Below, one piece after another: positions 7,343 through 15,286 of a DNA stretch of 64,000 nucleotides (the first letter of the stretch is position 1; each line of letters opens with the position of its first letter). Both the position numbers and the translations under genes were made by a program. The DNA comes from CAYXSX01 sp964493095 (lineage in GTDB: Bacteria > Pseudomonadota > Alphaproteobacteria > Micavibrionales > Micavibrionaceae), in assembly GCA_964493095.1 (NCBI GenBank), contig CAZBNG010000002.1, positions 13,702 to 77,701 of the forward strand. The letters run 5' to 3'. Under the pieces are notes generated by a model that was not told the DNA's origin, did not search any database, and worked only from the letters and a program-made list of their open reading frames with translations.

Positions 7343-8104
7343 CTATGGCAGCGATTCTGCGTTTGCTTTTGCGGGGGGGGCAACTTGGTCAACGACAGCC
7401 CGAACAACCACGCCAATTATTTTTAAATCGTTCGTACCATAGTATGAGGGATTGTTATCTTTGCGCGTTATTTGATAAGTGGCATGCGAATCATCTGCGG
7501 ATTTTGGCAAAAGAAAAATCTCGCCGTCCTTAACCAGAAGCTCTTTTATAGTGAGCTCACATTGATCTTCCGGCCCGCTGCGGCAAACCACAACATGTGC
7601 GCCGCTGCGAATATCCTCTTTCTTGGCCTCCGCATAAGGCAGGCAGGCCACAACCGTTCTATATGGCGGGTAATATTTGGACATTGAATCGCAGGTTATA
7701 CGGAGGCCGTACAAGCTATGGGGTTTAGGCTCCTCGCCGCGCTCGATGATAATGTAGTCGGAAGTATCAGCTGGCTGTAACATACTTTTGCACCATCTAC
7801 CTTCTCTGGCTTCCCCTAAGATCGGCAAATAAATGAACTCCTCATCATCGAAACGATCCAAAGTCGTTAATTTGCCTATTGCTTTTACTAAGGGAATTTT
7901 TAAAAAATCGGCGATGATACCCAATTCTGCCGGGCTAAAAGTATCTTTGTCATCACTACGCAATTTCTCACTCAGTCGAGGCCCTGCAATACCTAGAGCC
8001 TGCGCCAACTCAACTTGAGTCTTCCCCACCTGTTTAAGCTTTCGCTTAACAAAATCGCGGCGGCTTTCTTTGCCTTCTTCTTTAATATTTCCACAACTAA
8101 GCAT
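7343..8104 (-). CDS. CI-like repressor with S24 (LexA-type) peptidase domain
   Basis: 253 residues. The N-terminal part (about 15-85) carries a helix-turn-helix (TQVELAQALGIAGPRLSEKL). The C-terminal part is an S24 peptidase-like domain with nucleophile Ser140 in CDSMS and Lys187 in ELTIKEL. The hinge has a possible self-cleavage site near AREG (99-102). Such proteins hold lysogeny and are inactivated by self-cleavage after DNA damage. It lies between two operator pairs, divergent from the replication genes, as expected for a switch region. No Cro-like gene is evident. The start has no strong ribosome binding site, so the message may be leaderless or start further in. Confidence 0.88.
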   Translation of the reverse strand: MLSCGNIKEEGKESRRDFVKRKLKQVGKTQVELAQALGIAGPRLSEKLRSDDKDTFSPAELGIIADFLKIPLVKAIGKLTTLDRFDDEEFIYLPILGEAREGRWCKSMLQPADTSDYIIIERGEEPKPHSLYGLRITCDSMSKYYPPYRTVVACLPYAEAKKEDIRSGAHVVVCRSGPEDQCELTIKELLVKDGEIFLLPKSADDSHATYQITRKDNNPSYYGTNDLKIIGVVVRAVVDQVAPPAKANAESLP

Positions 8105-8175
8105 TATTTATCCACATCTACAACCATAAATTACAGAGCCGGTCGCACCCCTTCTCAAAAATTAAATTGATTTTC

Positions 8176-8218
8176 TTACGCTAAAACGTAAGAATTAAAT
8201 AATTACGAATCCACGTAA
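8176..8218. promoter_or_regulatory. Right operator pair (TTACG-N6-CGTAA x2)
   Basis: Perfect palindromes lie at 8176-8191 (spacer CTAAAA, identical to the one at 7227) and 8203-8218 (spacer AATCCA), in the gap between the divergent repressor and primase genes. Half sites (CGTAA) follow at 8241 and 8269. They should control both the repressor promoter and the rightward early promoter. Confidence 0.8.
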
Positions 8219-8333
8219 TTATTAACAGAGGTACCATGCCCGTAATTTTTAAACAATCTATTAATAAGCGTAAGCTTGTGCCTTTCCTCATAAAAATGCG
8301 CTTTGCGGGCCTGATTTACGGGGGGACGCGTGG

Positions 8334-9485
8334 ATGAAATCTGATTTTTCCGCCCTTCTGGAAAACGTTAAGCGCCATGCCCTCGTTGTGGATATAGCGG
8401 CTATGCGGATTCATGGCGGCTTGAAGAACAGCGGAAAATATAGAAAAGGGCTTTGCCCGTTTCATAACGACACGAATCCGTCCTTTTTCGTTGATACGCA
8501 TAAAAATACATATCGGTGCTATTCCTGCGGAGCTGGCGGGGATGCAATCGAATTCTTAAAAGAAATCGACAAAATCAGCTTTAAGGATGCTGTTTTGCAG
8601 CTGGCTGGAATGTACGGCATAGCCGATACCGGCCAAAAACCAAAATTTATAAAGCGGTCGCCGCCGCCAAAGAAGAAAGAAACCGAGGAGCAACGGGAAA
8701 AGCGGGAAATCAGGAAGGCACAAAATCTTATCAAACAGTCAGCCCCTGCAGAAGGCAGTGTAATAGAAACCTATTTGAAAAGCCGGGCTATCGAACCGGA
8801 GCTTTTACCGGATGGAATTTTAAAACAATTGCGTTTTATACCGGCCTTAAAATATTGGCACCGGTGGGAAAGAGCTAAACGCTATGAGGCCATAGGCACT
8901 TTCCCGGCAATGTTAGCGCCTATGCAAAACAGCCTGGGCGAAATCAGGGGCGTTCACATTACCTATTTGAAACCGGACGGCACCGGCAAGGCCGACATAC
9001 CGGATAAAGACAAGCCGGGCAGTAAATTGCCGTCAAAGAAAATGAAAGGCAGGCCGTGGGGTTGCGCCATACGATTAGGCCGCGCCGCGCCGGTTATGGT
9101 TTTTTCTGAAGGTATTGAAAATGGTTTAAGTGCCTTGATGGTTAAACCGGACTGGCCGGTTTGGGTGGCCGGAAGTCTTACAAACCTTTCTGGCGCAGGA
9201 CAAAACAGAAAAGGCGAGCCGCACCCCCGAAAAGACGGCCGGAATCTTCCCACCATATATCCCGATTACAGACGGCCTGGCATTTTGCCGCCGCAGCCGG
9301 TTTGCCGGATTGCGTACCTACTGGCCGAACGGGATTCAAAAGATCAACACAGCGTGGACGCTCTTATCGAACGCACATTAAGGCGCTGGCAAGGCATAGG
9401 AATCCAAAACATTTATCGCGTCGATGCTCCGGAGGGCATGGATCACAACGATGTTTTACGAGGAGAAATGACAAAAACAAACTAA
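8334..9485 (+). CDS. Phage DNA primase (CHC2 zinc finger and Toprim)
   Basis: 383 residues. The N-terminus has a CHC2 zinc-binding domain with Cys41, His44, Cys62 and Cys65 in GLCPFHND and YRCYSCGAGG. A basic linker (100-130) is followed by a Toprim-like region with the FSEGIEN motif at Glu254. The protein ends with an EGMDHNDVLRG motif typical of phage and plasmid primases. It would make RNA primers for phage replication together with the D5-type helicase at 10071. It is the first rightward early gene, downstream of the right operator pair. Confidence 0.85.
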   Translation: MKSDFSALLENVKRHALVVDIAAMRIHGGLKNSGKYRKGLCPFHNDTNPSFFVDTHKNTYRCYSCGAGGDAIEFLKEIDKISFKDAVLQLAGMYGIADTGQKPKFIKRSPPPKKKETEEQREKREIRKAQNLIKQSAPAEGSVIETYLKSRAIEPELLPDGILKQLRFIPALKYWHRWERAKRYEAIGTFPAMLAPMQNSLGEIRGVHITYLKPDGTGKADIPDKDKPGSKLPSKKMKGRPWGCAIRLGRAAPVMVFSEGIENGLSALMVKPDWPVWVAGSLTNLSGAGQNRKGEPHPRKDGRNLPTIYPDYRRPGILPPQPVCRIAYLLAERDSKDQHSVDALIERTLRRWQGIGIQNIYRVDAPEGMDHNDVLRGEMTKTN

Positions 9486-9500
9486 CCATAAGGGGGGCTT

Positions 9501-9854
9501 ATGAAGCACAAAACAATTGAAGCGCCAATTTTAAACGGCGGCGAGGAACTGGTCTTAGACACTCTTTGCAAACATCATATGTTGCAAATTCCTTACAAAC
9601 CTAATCGCGTGGCATTCCGCTGCAAAATTCCTGTTTGGGTAATTGAGAAATCTTTGCATAGCCTTATAAAGCGGGGACTCGTCAAAAAGAAATCCGGACA
9701 ATACATGCCTTTGATGCAAATCAACGGCGCACCGGTTCCAAAACCTTCTATCCGCTATGTCAACGGGATCAAAATAATTGAATGTCCGCCGCGCTATGCG
9801 GTCGGGTACGCCATACAGCGCTTATTACCGGAAAGGGGTTTTGATGAAGAATAA
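9501..9854 (+). CDS. Small winged-helix-like phage protein
   Basis: 117 residues behind an AAGGGGGGC site. Residues 15-75 (LVLDTLCKHHMLQIPY, then IEKSLHSLIKRGLVKKKSG) look like a winged helix-turn-helix with a small wing. No family is recognised. It sits between primase and helicase, so a replication or transcription-switch role is plausible but inferred. Confidence 0.6.
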   Translation: MKHKTIEAPILNGGEELVLDTLCKHHMLQIPYKPNRVAFRCKIPVWVIEKSLHSLIKRGLVKKKSGQYMPLMQINGAPVPKPSIRYVNGIKIIECPPRYAVGYAIQRLLPERGFDEE

Positions 9855-10071
9855 GGCTCCTTACTTCGATGATAAGGGTCGTTTTCATCATCCGTGCTGC
9901 ATACCGGATTGTCGGCGGCACGGCACATTCGGTATAGGCGTTTTTTTATTACAGGGGAAATTAGGCCGGTGGTTTTGCGCGCCTCATTACCGGCAGGAAA
10001 TCCATAAAGAAAAAACAGTGGAGCGCTCTATTGTGCCGCCTCCAATTGAAAAACAGGGACGATTATTTTAA
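9844..10071 (+). CDS. Small cysteine/histidine-rich phage protein
   Basis: 75 residues from the ATG at 9844, overlapping the previous gene by 11 nt. The sequence HHPCCIPDCRRHGTFG and later RWFCAPHYRQE gives Cys-x2-Cys ... Cys-x2-His, a zinc-finger-like arrangement. Its stop codon shares one base with the helicase start, so it is coupled to it. Function unknown. Confidence 0.6.
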   Translation: MKNKAPYFDDKGRFHHPCCIPDCRRHGTFGIGVFLLQGKLGRWFCAPHYRQEIHKEKTVERSIVPPPIEKQGRLF

Positions 10072-11729
10072 TGGCTGAGGAAACACAAACAGAAAAACAA
10101 AAGCCCGACCGCGGGAAAGAAAAATTAAGCGGCGCGTTTTTAGGCGCGGAAGCTATTACGTTTTCAGGCAGCGAGCCTTTGCGGGAAGTCCCGCCCTTTG
10201 AAACATTGCCCGCAAAAGACCGCGAGCTTTACAAAATCACATTGAACGACTCCGGGAACACCGAACGGCTTGTTAAACGATTTGGAAAAAACCTTTCCTA
10301 TGTCGAAATAACCGGCTGGTATGGATGGGACAAAAAACGCTGGTCACTGGAAGAAGGATTCCGCCATGCAAATCTGTATGCGGAAAAAACCGCGAAGGCT
10401 ATACGCGGCGAGGCTATCGCGGCGCAGGCCTCGGGCAACATGGAAGATGAAACCCCGGCGCTATTCAAAGACAGGATCAAGGCTTTTTACAGGTTTGCCA
10501 TAGGCAGCGGTAATTACACACGTATCAAAGCTATGGTTAAGCTCGCCGAAAATCATTTATGGGCAAAAGTTGAAGATTTTGACCGGCACAAATTATTGCT
10601 CAATCTACAAAACGGCACCCTTGATCTTGACGCGCCGGAAAGTGAAAAAGGAAATTGCGGCGATCAAGAAAAACCGCGCGTAGTCTTAAAGCGGCATAAC
10701 CGAAATGACAAAATAACTAAGATCGCCAACATTGAATATGACCCGGAAGCAACGCGCGAAGTCTTTGAGCAGTTTATGCGCGACATTATGCCGGACGATG
10801 AAGTGCGCTTATTCCTCCAACGCTACTTTGGATATTGCTTAACCGGCTCAACTGATGAGCAATCAATTTTGATGTTATGGGGGCCGGGCAGTAACGGTAA
10901 AAGCACGCTTATCAATATTATCCATGAAATATTGGGAGATTATGGGATCGTTACGCCTATCGAGGCTTTCCTACATAATGAAAAGGGCGGAAGCAGCAGC
11001 GCCGCTTCTCCTGAATTGGCACAATTGCCTGGCACCCGTTTTGTTTCTGCATCCGAGCCGGATACCGGCGCGCGCTTCTCCGATAAAACTTTGAAGCTTA
11101 TGACCGGTGGCGAAAAAATGTATGTTCGGGCGCTGTTCAAAAACCCTTTTCGATTTAAACCTCAATTCAAAATTTGCATTTCATTTAACAACAAACCTAC
11201 GATCCGCGATCAAAGTGATGGGGTTTGGCGGCGCATTCTGCTTGTGCCTTTTAGTCAAAAGTTTGTCGATACGGTCGAAGCGGCCCAAAAAGAGCCCGGC
11301 GCAAAAGTCAAAATCAAAAACCTTGAGGAAAAGCTGAAAAATGAAATGCCCGGCATTTTGAACTGGCTTTTAGACGGCTATCGCATGTGGTGCGAAAAAG
11401 GACTGTGCGTTCCCGCGCGAGTGGAGGATGCAACAAAACAATACCGCCATGAATCTAACCCGGTGCTTTCGTTTTTGATTGCTTGCACGGAGAAAAGATC
11501 AACTGCCCGCGTTAATGCAACCCGGCTTTATAACGCCTATAAGCTTTGGTGCAACGACAATTCTATCAACCCGATTAGCCAAACGCTTTTCGGGCGAAAA
11601 ATGACGGATATGGATTACAAAAAAGACGTTTATCAAGTGACCTATTATTTGGACATTGAACTCACAAATGAGTGGGAAAACAAAGTGCTAGAGGAGGAAT
11701 TGCGAACAGAACGCCGCAGGGAAGAATGA
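10071..11729 (+). CDS. D5/P4-type superfamily 3 helicase
   Basis: 552 residues. The central helicase core has a Walker A motif GPGSNGKST at 271-279, followed by ATPase motifs including GTRFVSASEPD, KLMTGGEKMYVRALFK and FKICISFNNKP. The FNNKP asparagine is the superfamily 3 motif C (sensor). The region before it (150-260) is the D5_N-type domain and the C-terminus a winged-helix-like segment. It unwinds DNA at the phage origin, and the CTCTAAA repeat cluster immediately downstream is a likely target. There is no primase domain in this protein; that activity is in the gene at 8334. Confidence 0.87.
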   Translation: MAEETQTEKQKPDRGKEKLSGAFLGAEAITFSGSEPLREVPPFETLPAKDRELYKITLNDSGNTERLVKRFGKNLSYVEITGWYGWDKKRWSLEEGFRHANLYAEKTAKAIRGEAIAAQASGNMEDETPALFKDRIKAFYRFAIGSGNYTRIKAMVKLAENHLWAKVEDFDRHKLLLNLQNGTLDLDAPESEKGNCGDQEKPRVVLKRHNRNDKITKIANIEYDPEATREVFEQFMRDIMPDDEVRLFLQRYFGYCLTGSTDEQSILMLWGPGSNGKSTLINIIHEILGDYGIVTPIEAFLHNEKGGSSSAASPELAQLPGTRFVSASEPDTGARFSDKTLKLMTGGEKMYVRALFKNPFRFKPQFKICISFNNKPTIRDQSDGVWRRILLVPFSQKFVDTVEAAQKEPGAKVKIKNLEEKLKNEMPGILNWLLDGYRMWCEKGLCVPARVEDATKQYRHESNPVLSFLIACTEKRSTARVNATRLYNAYKLWCNDNSINPISQTLFGRKMTDMDYKKDVYQVTYYLDIELTNEWENKVLEEELRTERRREE

Positions 11730-11742
11730 CATAACGGCATTC

Positions 11743-12002
11743 AAACCCTCTAAACACTCTAAAATTATTCATCAATGAAATGAGTGGCTTAAGAGGGTTT
11801 AGAGGATTTAGAGGGTTTTCCGGGGGTTACGCATGATGTGCATATGCGCGCGCAGGAAAGACTTTCTAAAAAACTATCTAAACCCTCTAAAAAGTAAATT
11901 TATATAAGGATAATAAATTGATTCAATTAAATAAAACACAGTTAGACCTTTTTCAAAAAACGTCAGTTTTATTGTCTAAAACTCTCTAAACCCTCTAAAA
12001 CA
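11743..12002. other. Iteron-like CCCTCTAAA repeat cluster, candidate replication origin
   Basis: The gap between helicase and the next gene carries at least seven copies of a CYCTCTAAA-type repeat. Forward copies lie at 11745-11754, 11755-11764, 11882-11891 and two at 11980-12000; three inverted copies lie within 11789-11818. An AT-rich stretch (11890-11975) lies between them. Repeats in both orientations beside an AT-rich segment and a helicase gene are typical of phage or plasmid origins. Origin function is inferred. Confidence 0.6.
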
Positions 12003-12015
12003 GGAAGGAACAAAA

Positions 12016-12648
12016 ATGCAGCAAGGGGCCAAAAGCAAAGAATACCGTAAAGATGTAACCATCGAGGAACTGGTCATATGGACATACGAAAAGCAAAAAG
12101 CGGACTTGATCGAAGACCGCGGCATTGGCCTTATGCCGCATGAGAAAGATGCGGACGGTATATTTTATAAATTGATTAGCGGGGACGGTACCTATCAAAT
12201 CCATAGAAACTGGGAGCTAGGAATTAAGCTGGAAATTACCGGCTATCCCACGGCGCAAATTCATCCGGATGCAGAGCTTGTGCATGACATGATAAAATCT
12301 AAACGCTTTACACATTTGGAGCGTGGCTTGCTCATTGATTTTGGAAAGACAGGCCTCATGCCCGACTGGATGCCCGGCGCAAAACCCCAAATTAGACCGG
12401 CGCTGAAAAAGAACGGCAAACCAAAAATGATATTCGCCGACCGGCATTACAAGAAACCGATAGCTTGCGAACTTGAGATTGTTATGTCCCAAGTTCACAT
12501 AGATTTCAAACGTAAGGTTTATACGCAATGGCTGGATGCGCTTTTAAAATTAGCCACCGAGCTATGGCAGGCTGATGATTTGGTAACAAGCTTTAATGTC
12601 CTAAAGCCAATGGCCACAAAAACTCCGTGGCTTAATGAAAAAAAATGA
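12016..12648 (+). CDS. Hypothetical phage protein
   Basis: 210 residues behind an AGGAAGG site. Not recognised. It is charged with mixed structure and has a hydrophobic-aromatic C-terminal helix (VYTQWLDALLKLATELWQ). A conserved-looking QIRPALKKNGKPKMIFADRH segment may bind nucleic acid. It is the last gene before two tandem terminators, so it closes the early replication operon. Confidence 0.6.
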   Translation: MQQGAKSKEYRKDVTIEELVIWTYEKQKADLIEDRGIGLMPHEKDADGIFYKLISGDGTYQIHRNWELGIKLEITGYPTAQIHPDAELVHDMIKSKRFTHLERGLLIDFGKTGLMPDWMPGAKPQIRPALKKNGKPKMIFADRHYKKPIACELEIVMSQVHIDFKRKVYTQWLDALLKLATELWQADDLVTSFNVLKPMATKTPWLNEKK

Positions 12649-12703
12649 TCCGGGGAATTGACAAGGCGGAAAATCTTTGACATCTTGGATACAGACTTGA
12701 TTT

Positions 12704-12766
12704 GCGCCTACACTTTGAAGGCGCTTTTATTTTGCCCGCGCGACCGACCATTGGCCGCGCGTTTTT
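12704..12766 (+). terminator. Two tandem terminators closing the early operon
   Basis: The first hairpin is GCGCCT / AGGCGC (12704-12724) followed by TTTTATTTT. The second is CGCGCG / CGCGCG (12737-12761) followed by TTTTT. The rest of the 278-nt gap before the ParB-like gene holds no clear ORF and must contain the promoter for the next operon. Confidence 0.7.
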
Positions 12767-12926
12767 CATTTCAAAATCAAAAATCAAGGTTCTTTCAAAC
12801 TTTCTAAACGTCCAGGGGTTTGGGCGGCGCGGCATCCCGCCAGTCGCCGAGCGTCAAACGAGGTTTACATTTCCAAGTTTACGCCCGATGAAGCGCCCGT
12901 AAAGCCCCGGAAAACAAGGGTTTCCA

Positions 12927-13571
12927 ATGAGCAAAACAGACCAGTTGACACGACCAAAGAGCATTGTCAACCGCCCGGTTGACAAGCTGAATCCGTACAA
13001 AAACAACGCCCGGATGCACTCTCAAGAGCAAGTCGGACAAATTGTAAAAAGCATAAAAGAATTTGGCTTCACCTCCCCGATCATTATTGACGATGACAAT
13101 ATGATTTTGTGTGGGCATGGTCGTTACGCAGCGGCGCTTGAAATGGGTCTTGAAACCGTCCCTTGCACGGTGCTTTCCCATTTAACGGAAGAACAAAAGC
13201 GCGCTTACATTATTGCCGATAACCGCATAGCGGAAAATGCACAATGGAATAAAGAACTGCTGGCGCTTGAATTAACAGAGCTTGATTTTGCGGACTTTGA
13301 TTTAACGGTCGTTGGTATTCCTGAAAAAGAGCTGGCAAAACTTTTGCCGAACGAAAGCTCCATATTGGACGATATGCCGGATATGCCGGACGGCGAGAAA
13401 TCTGAATACTCACAAATGACTTTTACCTTGCACAACACACAAGCCGAACTGGTAAAGGCCGCTTTGAAGGCTGCAAAAAAGGCAGGGAAATTTGACGAAA
13501 ACTTGAACAAGAATAGTAACGGCAATGGCCTTACGCTAATTTGCGAGAGGTTCTTAGAAAGCAATGGGTAA
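12927..13571 (+). CDS. ParB/Srx-type nuclease-like protein
   Basis: 214 residues. The N-terminal 110 residues are a ParB N-terminal/sulfiredoxin fold: KLNPYKNNARMHS, then GFTSPIIIDDDNMILCGHGR with the GHGRYxAA motif, then VPCTVL. In phages this domain usually precedes an adenine methyltransferase domain; here the protein stops after a helical tail and the next gene, overlapping by 8 nt, is a Mom-like acyltransferase. It may therefore act with Mom as a targeting or CTPase-type partner in DNA modification. That link is inference. Confidence 0.8.
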   Translation: MSKTDQLTRPKSIVNRPVDKLNPYKNNARMHSQEQVGQIVKSIKEFGFTSPIIIDDDNMILCGHGRYAAALEMGLETVPCTVLSHLTEEQKRAYIIADNRIAENAQWNKELLALELTELDFADFDLTVVGIPEKELAKLLPNESSILDDMPDMPDGEKSEYSQMTFTLHNTQAELVKAALKAAKKAGKFDENLNKNSNGNGLTLICERFLESNG

Positions 13572-14277
13572 GGCAAAGGACATAAGGGTTGAACCTATCA
13601 CCGCTGAGGCCGCGCGCCATACCGTTAAGATGTATCATTATAGCGGCAAGGTTGTTAATAATTCTCAGCTAAATTTTGGCGTTTTTTACAATGGCCGTCT
13701 TGAGGGTGCTATGCAATACGGCCCCTCAATGGATAAAAGCAAATTACAGGGTCTTGTTACGGATACACCGTGGAATGGCTTTATTGAATTAAACCGCATG
13801 GCTTTCTCTGACCGTTTGCCCCGTAATAGCGAAAGCCGGGCTTTGGCAATAACTATGCGTTTGATGAAAAAGCATTACCCGCATATCCAATGGGTTGTTT
13901 CTTTTTCTGACGCTACCCAATGTGGAGACGGCACCATATACCGCGCTGCCGGTTTTGTTCTAACCGGCGTTTCAAAGAATAAAAGCATTTATGAGTTTCC
14001 CACCGGCCACCGTGTGGCGCAAATGACTATGAGCGCCAATTGGGACGTTGAGGTTATGCGGGAGATATGCCGGGAAATGGGAATAGAACACAAATACCGC
14101 ACGGCTAAACAATGGAAAGAGGAAGGCGTTAAACAGCTGCCTGGCTATCAAATGCGGTATTTATACTTTCTTGATCCTACAGCTAAAGACCGGCTTACAG
14201 CGGAGATTTTACCATTTTCTAAAATCGCTGAAATGGATGCTGGAATGTATAAAGGGGAAAAAGTTTCGCGTGATTAG
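13564..14277 (+). CDS. Mom-like DNA adenine modification acyltransferase (GNAT fold)
   Basis: 237 residues matching the Mom family of phage Mu-type GNAT enzymes. Visible features are HTVKMYHYSGKVVNN, GVFYNGRLEGAMQYGPSMD, IELNRMAFSDRLPRNSESRA and WVVSFSDATQCGDGTIYRAAGF, the segments conserved in this family. Mu Mom converts adenine to N6-carbamoylmethyladenine and protects phage DNA from host restriction. It overlaps the ParB-like gene by 8 nt. Mu Mom is regulated by Com and Dam; no Com-like gene is recognised here. Confidence 0.85.
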   Translation: MGKAKDIRVEPITAEAARHTVKMYHYSGKVVNNSQLNFGVFYNGRLEGAMQYGPSMDKSKLQGLVTDTPWNGFIELNRMAFSDRLPRNSESRALAITMRLMKKHYPHIQWVVSFSDATQCGDGTIYRAAGFVLTGVSKNKSIYEFPTGHRVAQMTMSANWDVEVMREICREMGIEHKYRTAKQWKEEGVKQLPGYQMRYLYFLDPTAKDRLTAEILPFSKIAEMDAGMYKGEKVSRD

Positions 14278-14365
14278 CTTAAAAGTAAAGCGCCGGGAGT
14301 CCATCCCGGAGAAGGCGGCGCAATACCGACCATCACGCTCCAAGTTAAACCTCCCTGTTGGAACT

Positions 14366-14398
14366 AAAAAGGGGCAAGCTTTCGGGCCTGCCCCTTTT
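14366..14398. terminator. Bidirectional terminator after mom-like gene
   Basis: The hairpin GGGGCA / TGCCCC is flanked by an A run on the left and a T run on the right, so it can end the rightward mom transcript and the leftward gene at 14414. Confidence 0.8.
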
Positions 14399-14413
14399 CT
14401 TTTTCTGTTTGTT

Positions 14414-14641
14414 TCAATGGGTGGTCAATATTGCATGGGCCTCTTGTATGGCCTCAATCAAATCAAGCTCATCCGTAATTTGATGGCCTTGATCGGCGGT
14501 AAAAACCAAAGCGTTATGAATCTCGCCCTCTGTCATATCGAGGCTTAATTCGTATGTTTCGAGAAGTGTCAAAATTTCTGAAACGCTAACGCTGTTAGGG
14601 CCGAGAGTAACGGCTTCATAATCATTGGAATCTTGCAACAT
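14414..14641 (-). CDS. Small acidic phage protein, opposite strand
   Basis: 75 residues from the ATG at 14641, which has an AAGGAGG site 6 nt upstream; the longer frame to 14716 would include that site. It is very acidic and helical, with segments such as LETYELSLDMTEGEIHNA. Not recognised. It is the only leftward gene between the modification and packaging genes, so it may be expressed in the lysogen (a moron-like position). Function unknown. Confidence 0.6.
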   Translation of the reverse strand: MLQDSNDYEAVTLGPNSVSVSEILTLLETYELSLDMTEGEIHNALVFTADQGHQITDELDLIEAIQEAHAILTTH

Positions 14642-14758
14642 ATATCCTCCTTTTACGAGTAATTTCAATAACTTACTCTGGCGAGGATACTCTCGTCCTA
14701 TCTCGTAACTCCACAAAAAAGACCGAAAAACCGGTCATTTCTAAAAGGTTCAAAATCA

Positions 14759-15286
14759 ATGGCAGAGCTAATTTCACAGTCTGAATATGCTCGCCGGAGA
14801 GATGTTTCGCGGCAATATATCAATAAACTTGTTCAACAAGGCAAAATCCCTACGGATGATAAAAAGCGTATCGACCCGGATATAGCGGACACAGTTTTGG
14901 AGCAAGACGCTGATCCGGCACGGCGGTTAAATGAAACCGAATATGAAAGCGAACCTCTACCGGCGGATGATGAAAACGCTGGCGGTGTATCAACAAACGG
15001 GCATACCTCTTTTGCGAAATTCCGCAGCGCACGAGAAGCCTATCAAGCAAAACTTGCACAACTCGATTATGAGGAAAGGGCTGGTCAGCTTTTAAAGAAG
15101 GCAGACGTTGAGAGGGAAACTTATGATGCTGCCCGGCTGCTACGTGACCGCTTTTTATCGTTGCCTCAAGAATTGGCCGGGGCGCTTGTGTCAATGTCCG
15201 ATGAAAAGGAAATCAAGAAATTCTTACGTGCCAAAATTCGGGACACGTTAATGGAGGTGGCAGAAGATGTTAGCCTCGGCGCGTGA
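14759..15286 (+). CDS. Terminase small subunit (Nu1-like)
   Basis: 175 residues. The N-terminal helix-turn-helix (QSEYARRRDVSRQYINKLVQ) resembles the DNA-binding domain of lambda Nu1/TerS. The middle (AREAYQAKLAQLDYEERAGQLL, longest run split here) is the helical region typical of Nu1-type small subunits. It recognises the packaging site and recruits the large subunit, whose gene overlaps by 20 nt. Confidence 0.85.
   Translation: MAELISQSEYARRRDVSRQYINKLVQQGKIPTDDKKRIDPDIADTVLEQDADPARRLNETEYESEPLPADDENAGGVSTNGHTSFAKFRSAREAYQAKLAQLDYEERAGQLLKKADVERETYDAARLLRDRFLSLPQELAGALVSMSDEKEIKKFLRAKIRDTLMEVAEDVSLGA

Noticed and set aside
14171..14548. ORF overlapping the mom-like gene end
   Set aside because: It runs through the terminator at 14366 and the opposite-strand gene, has no ribosome binding site and no recognisable features.
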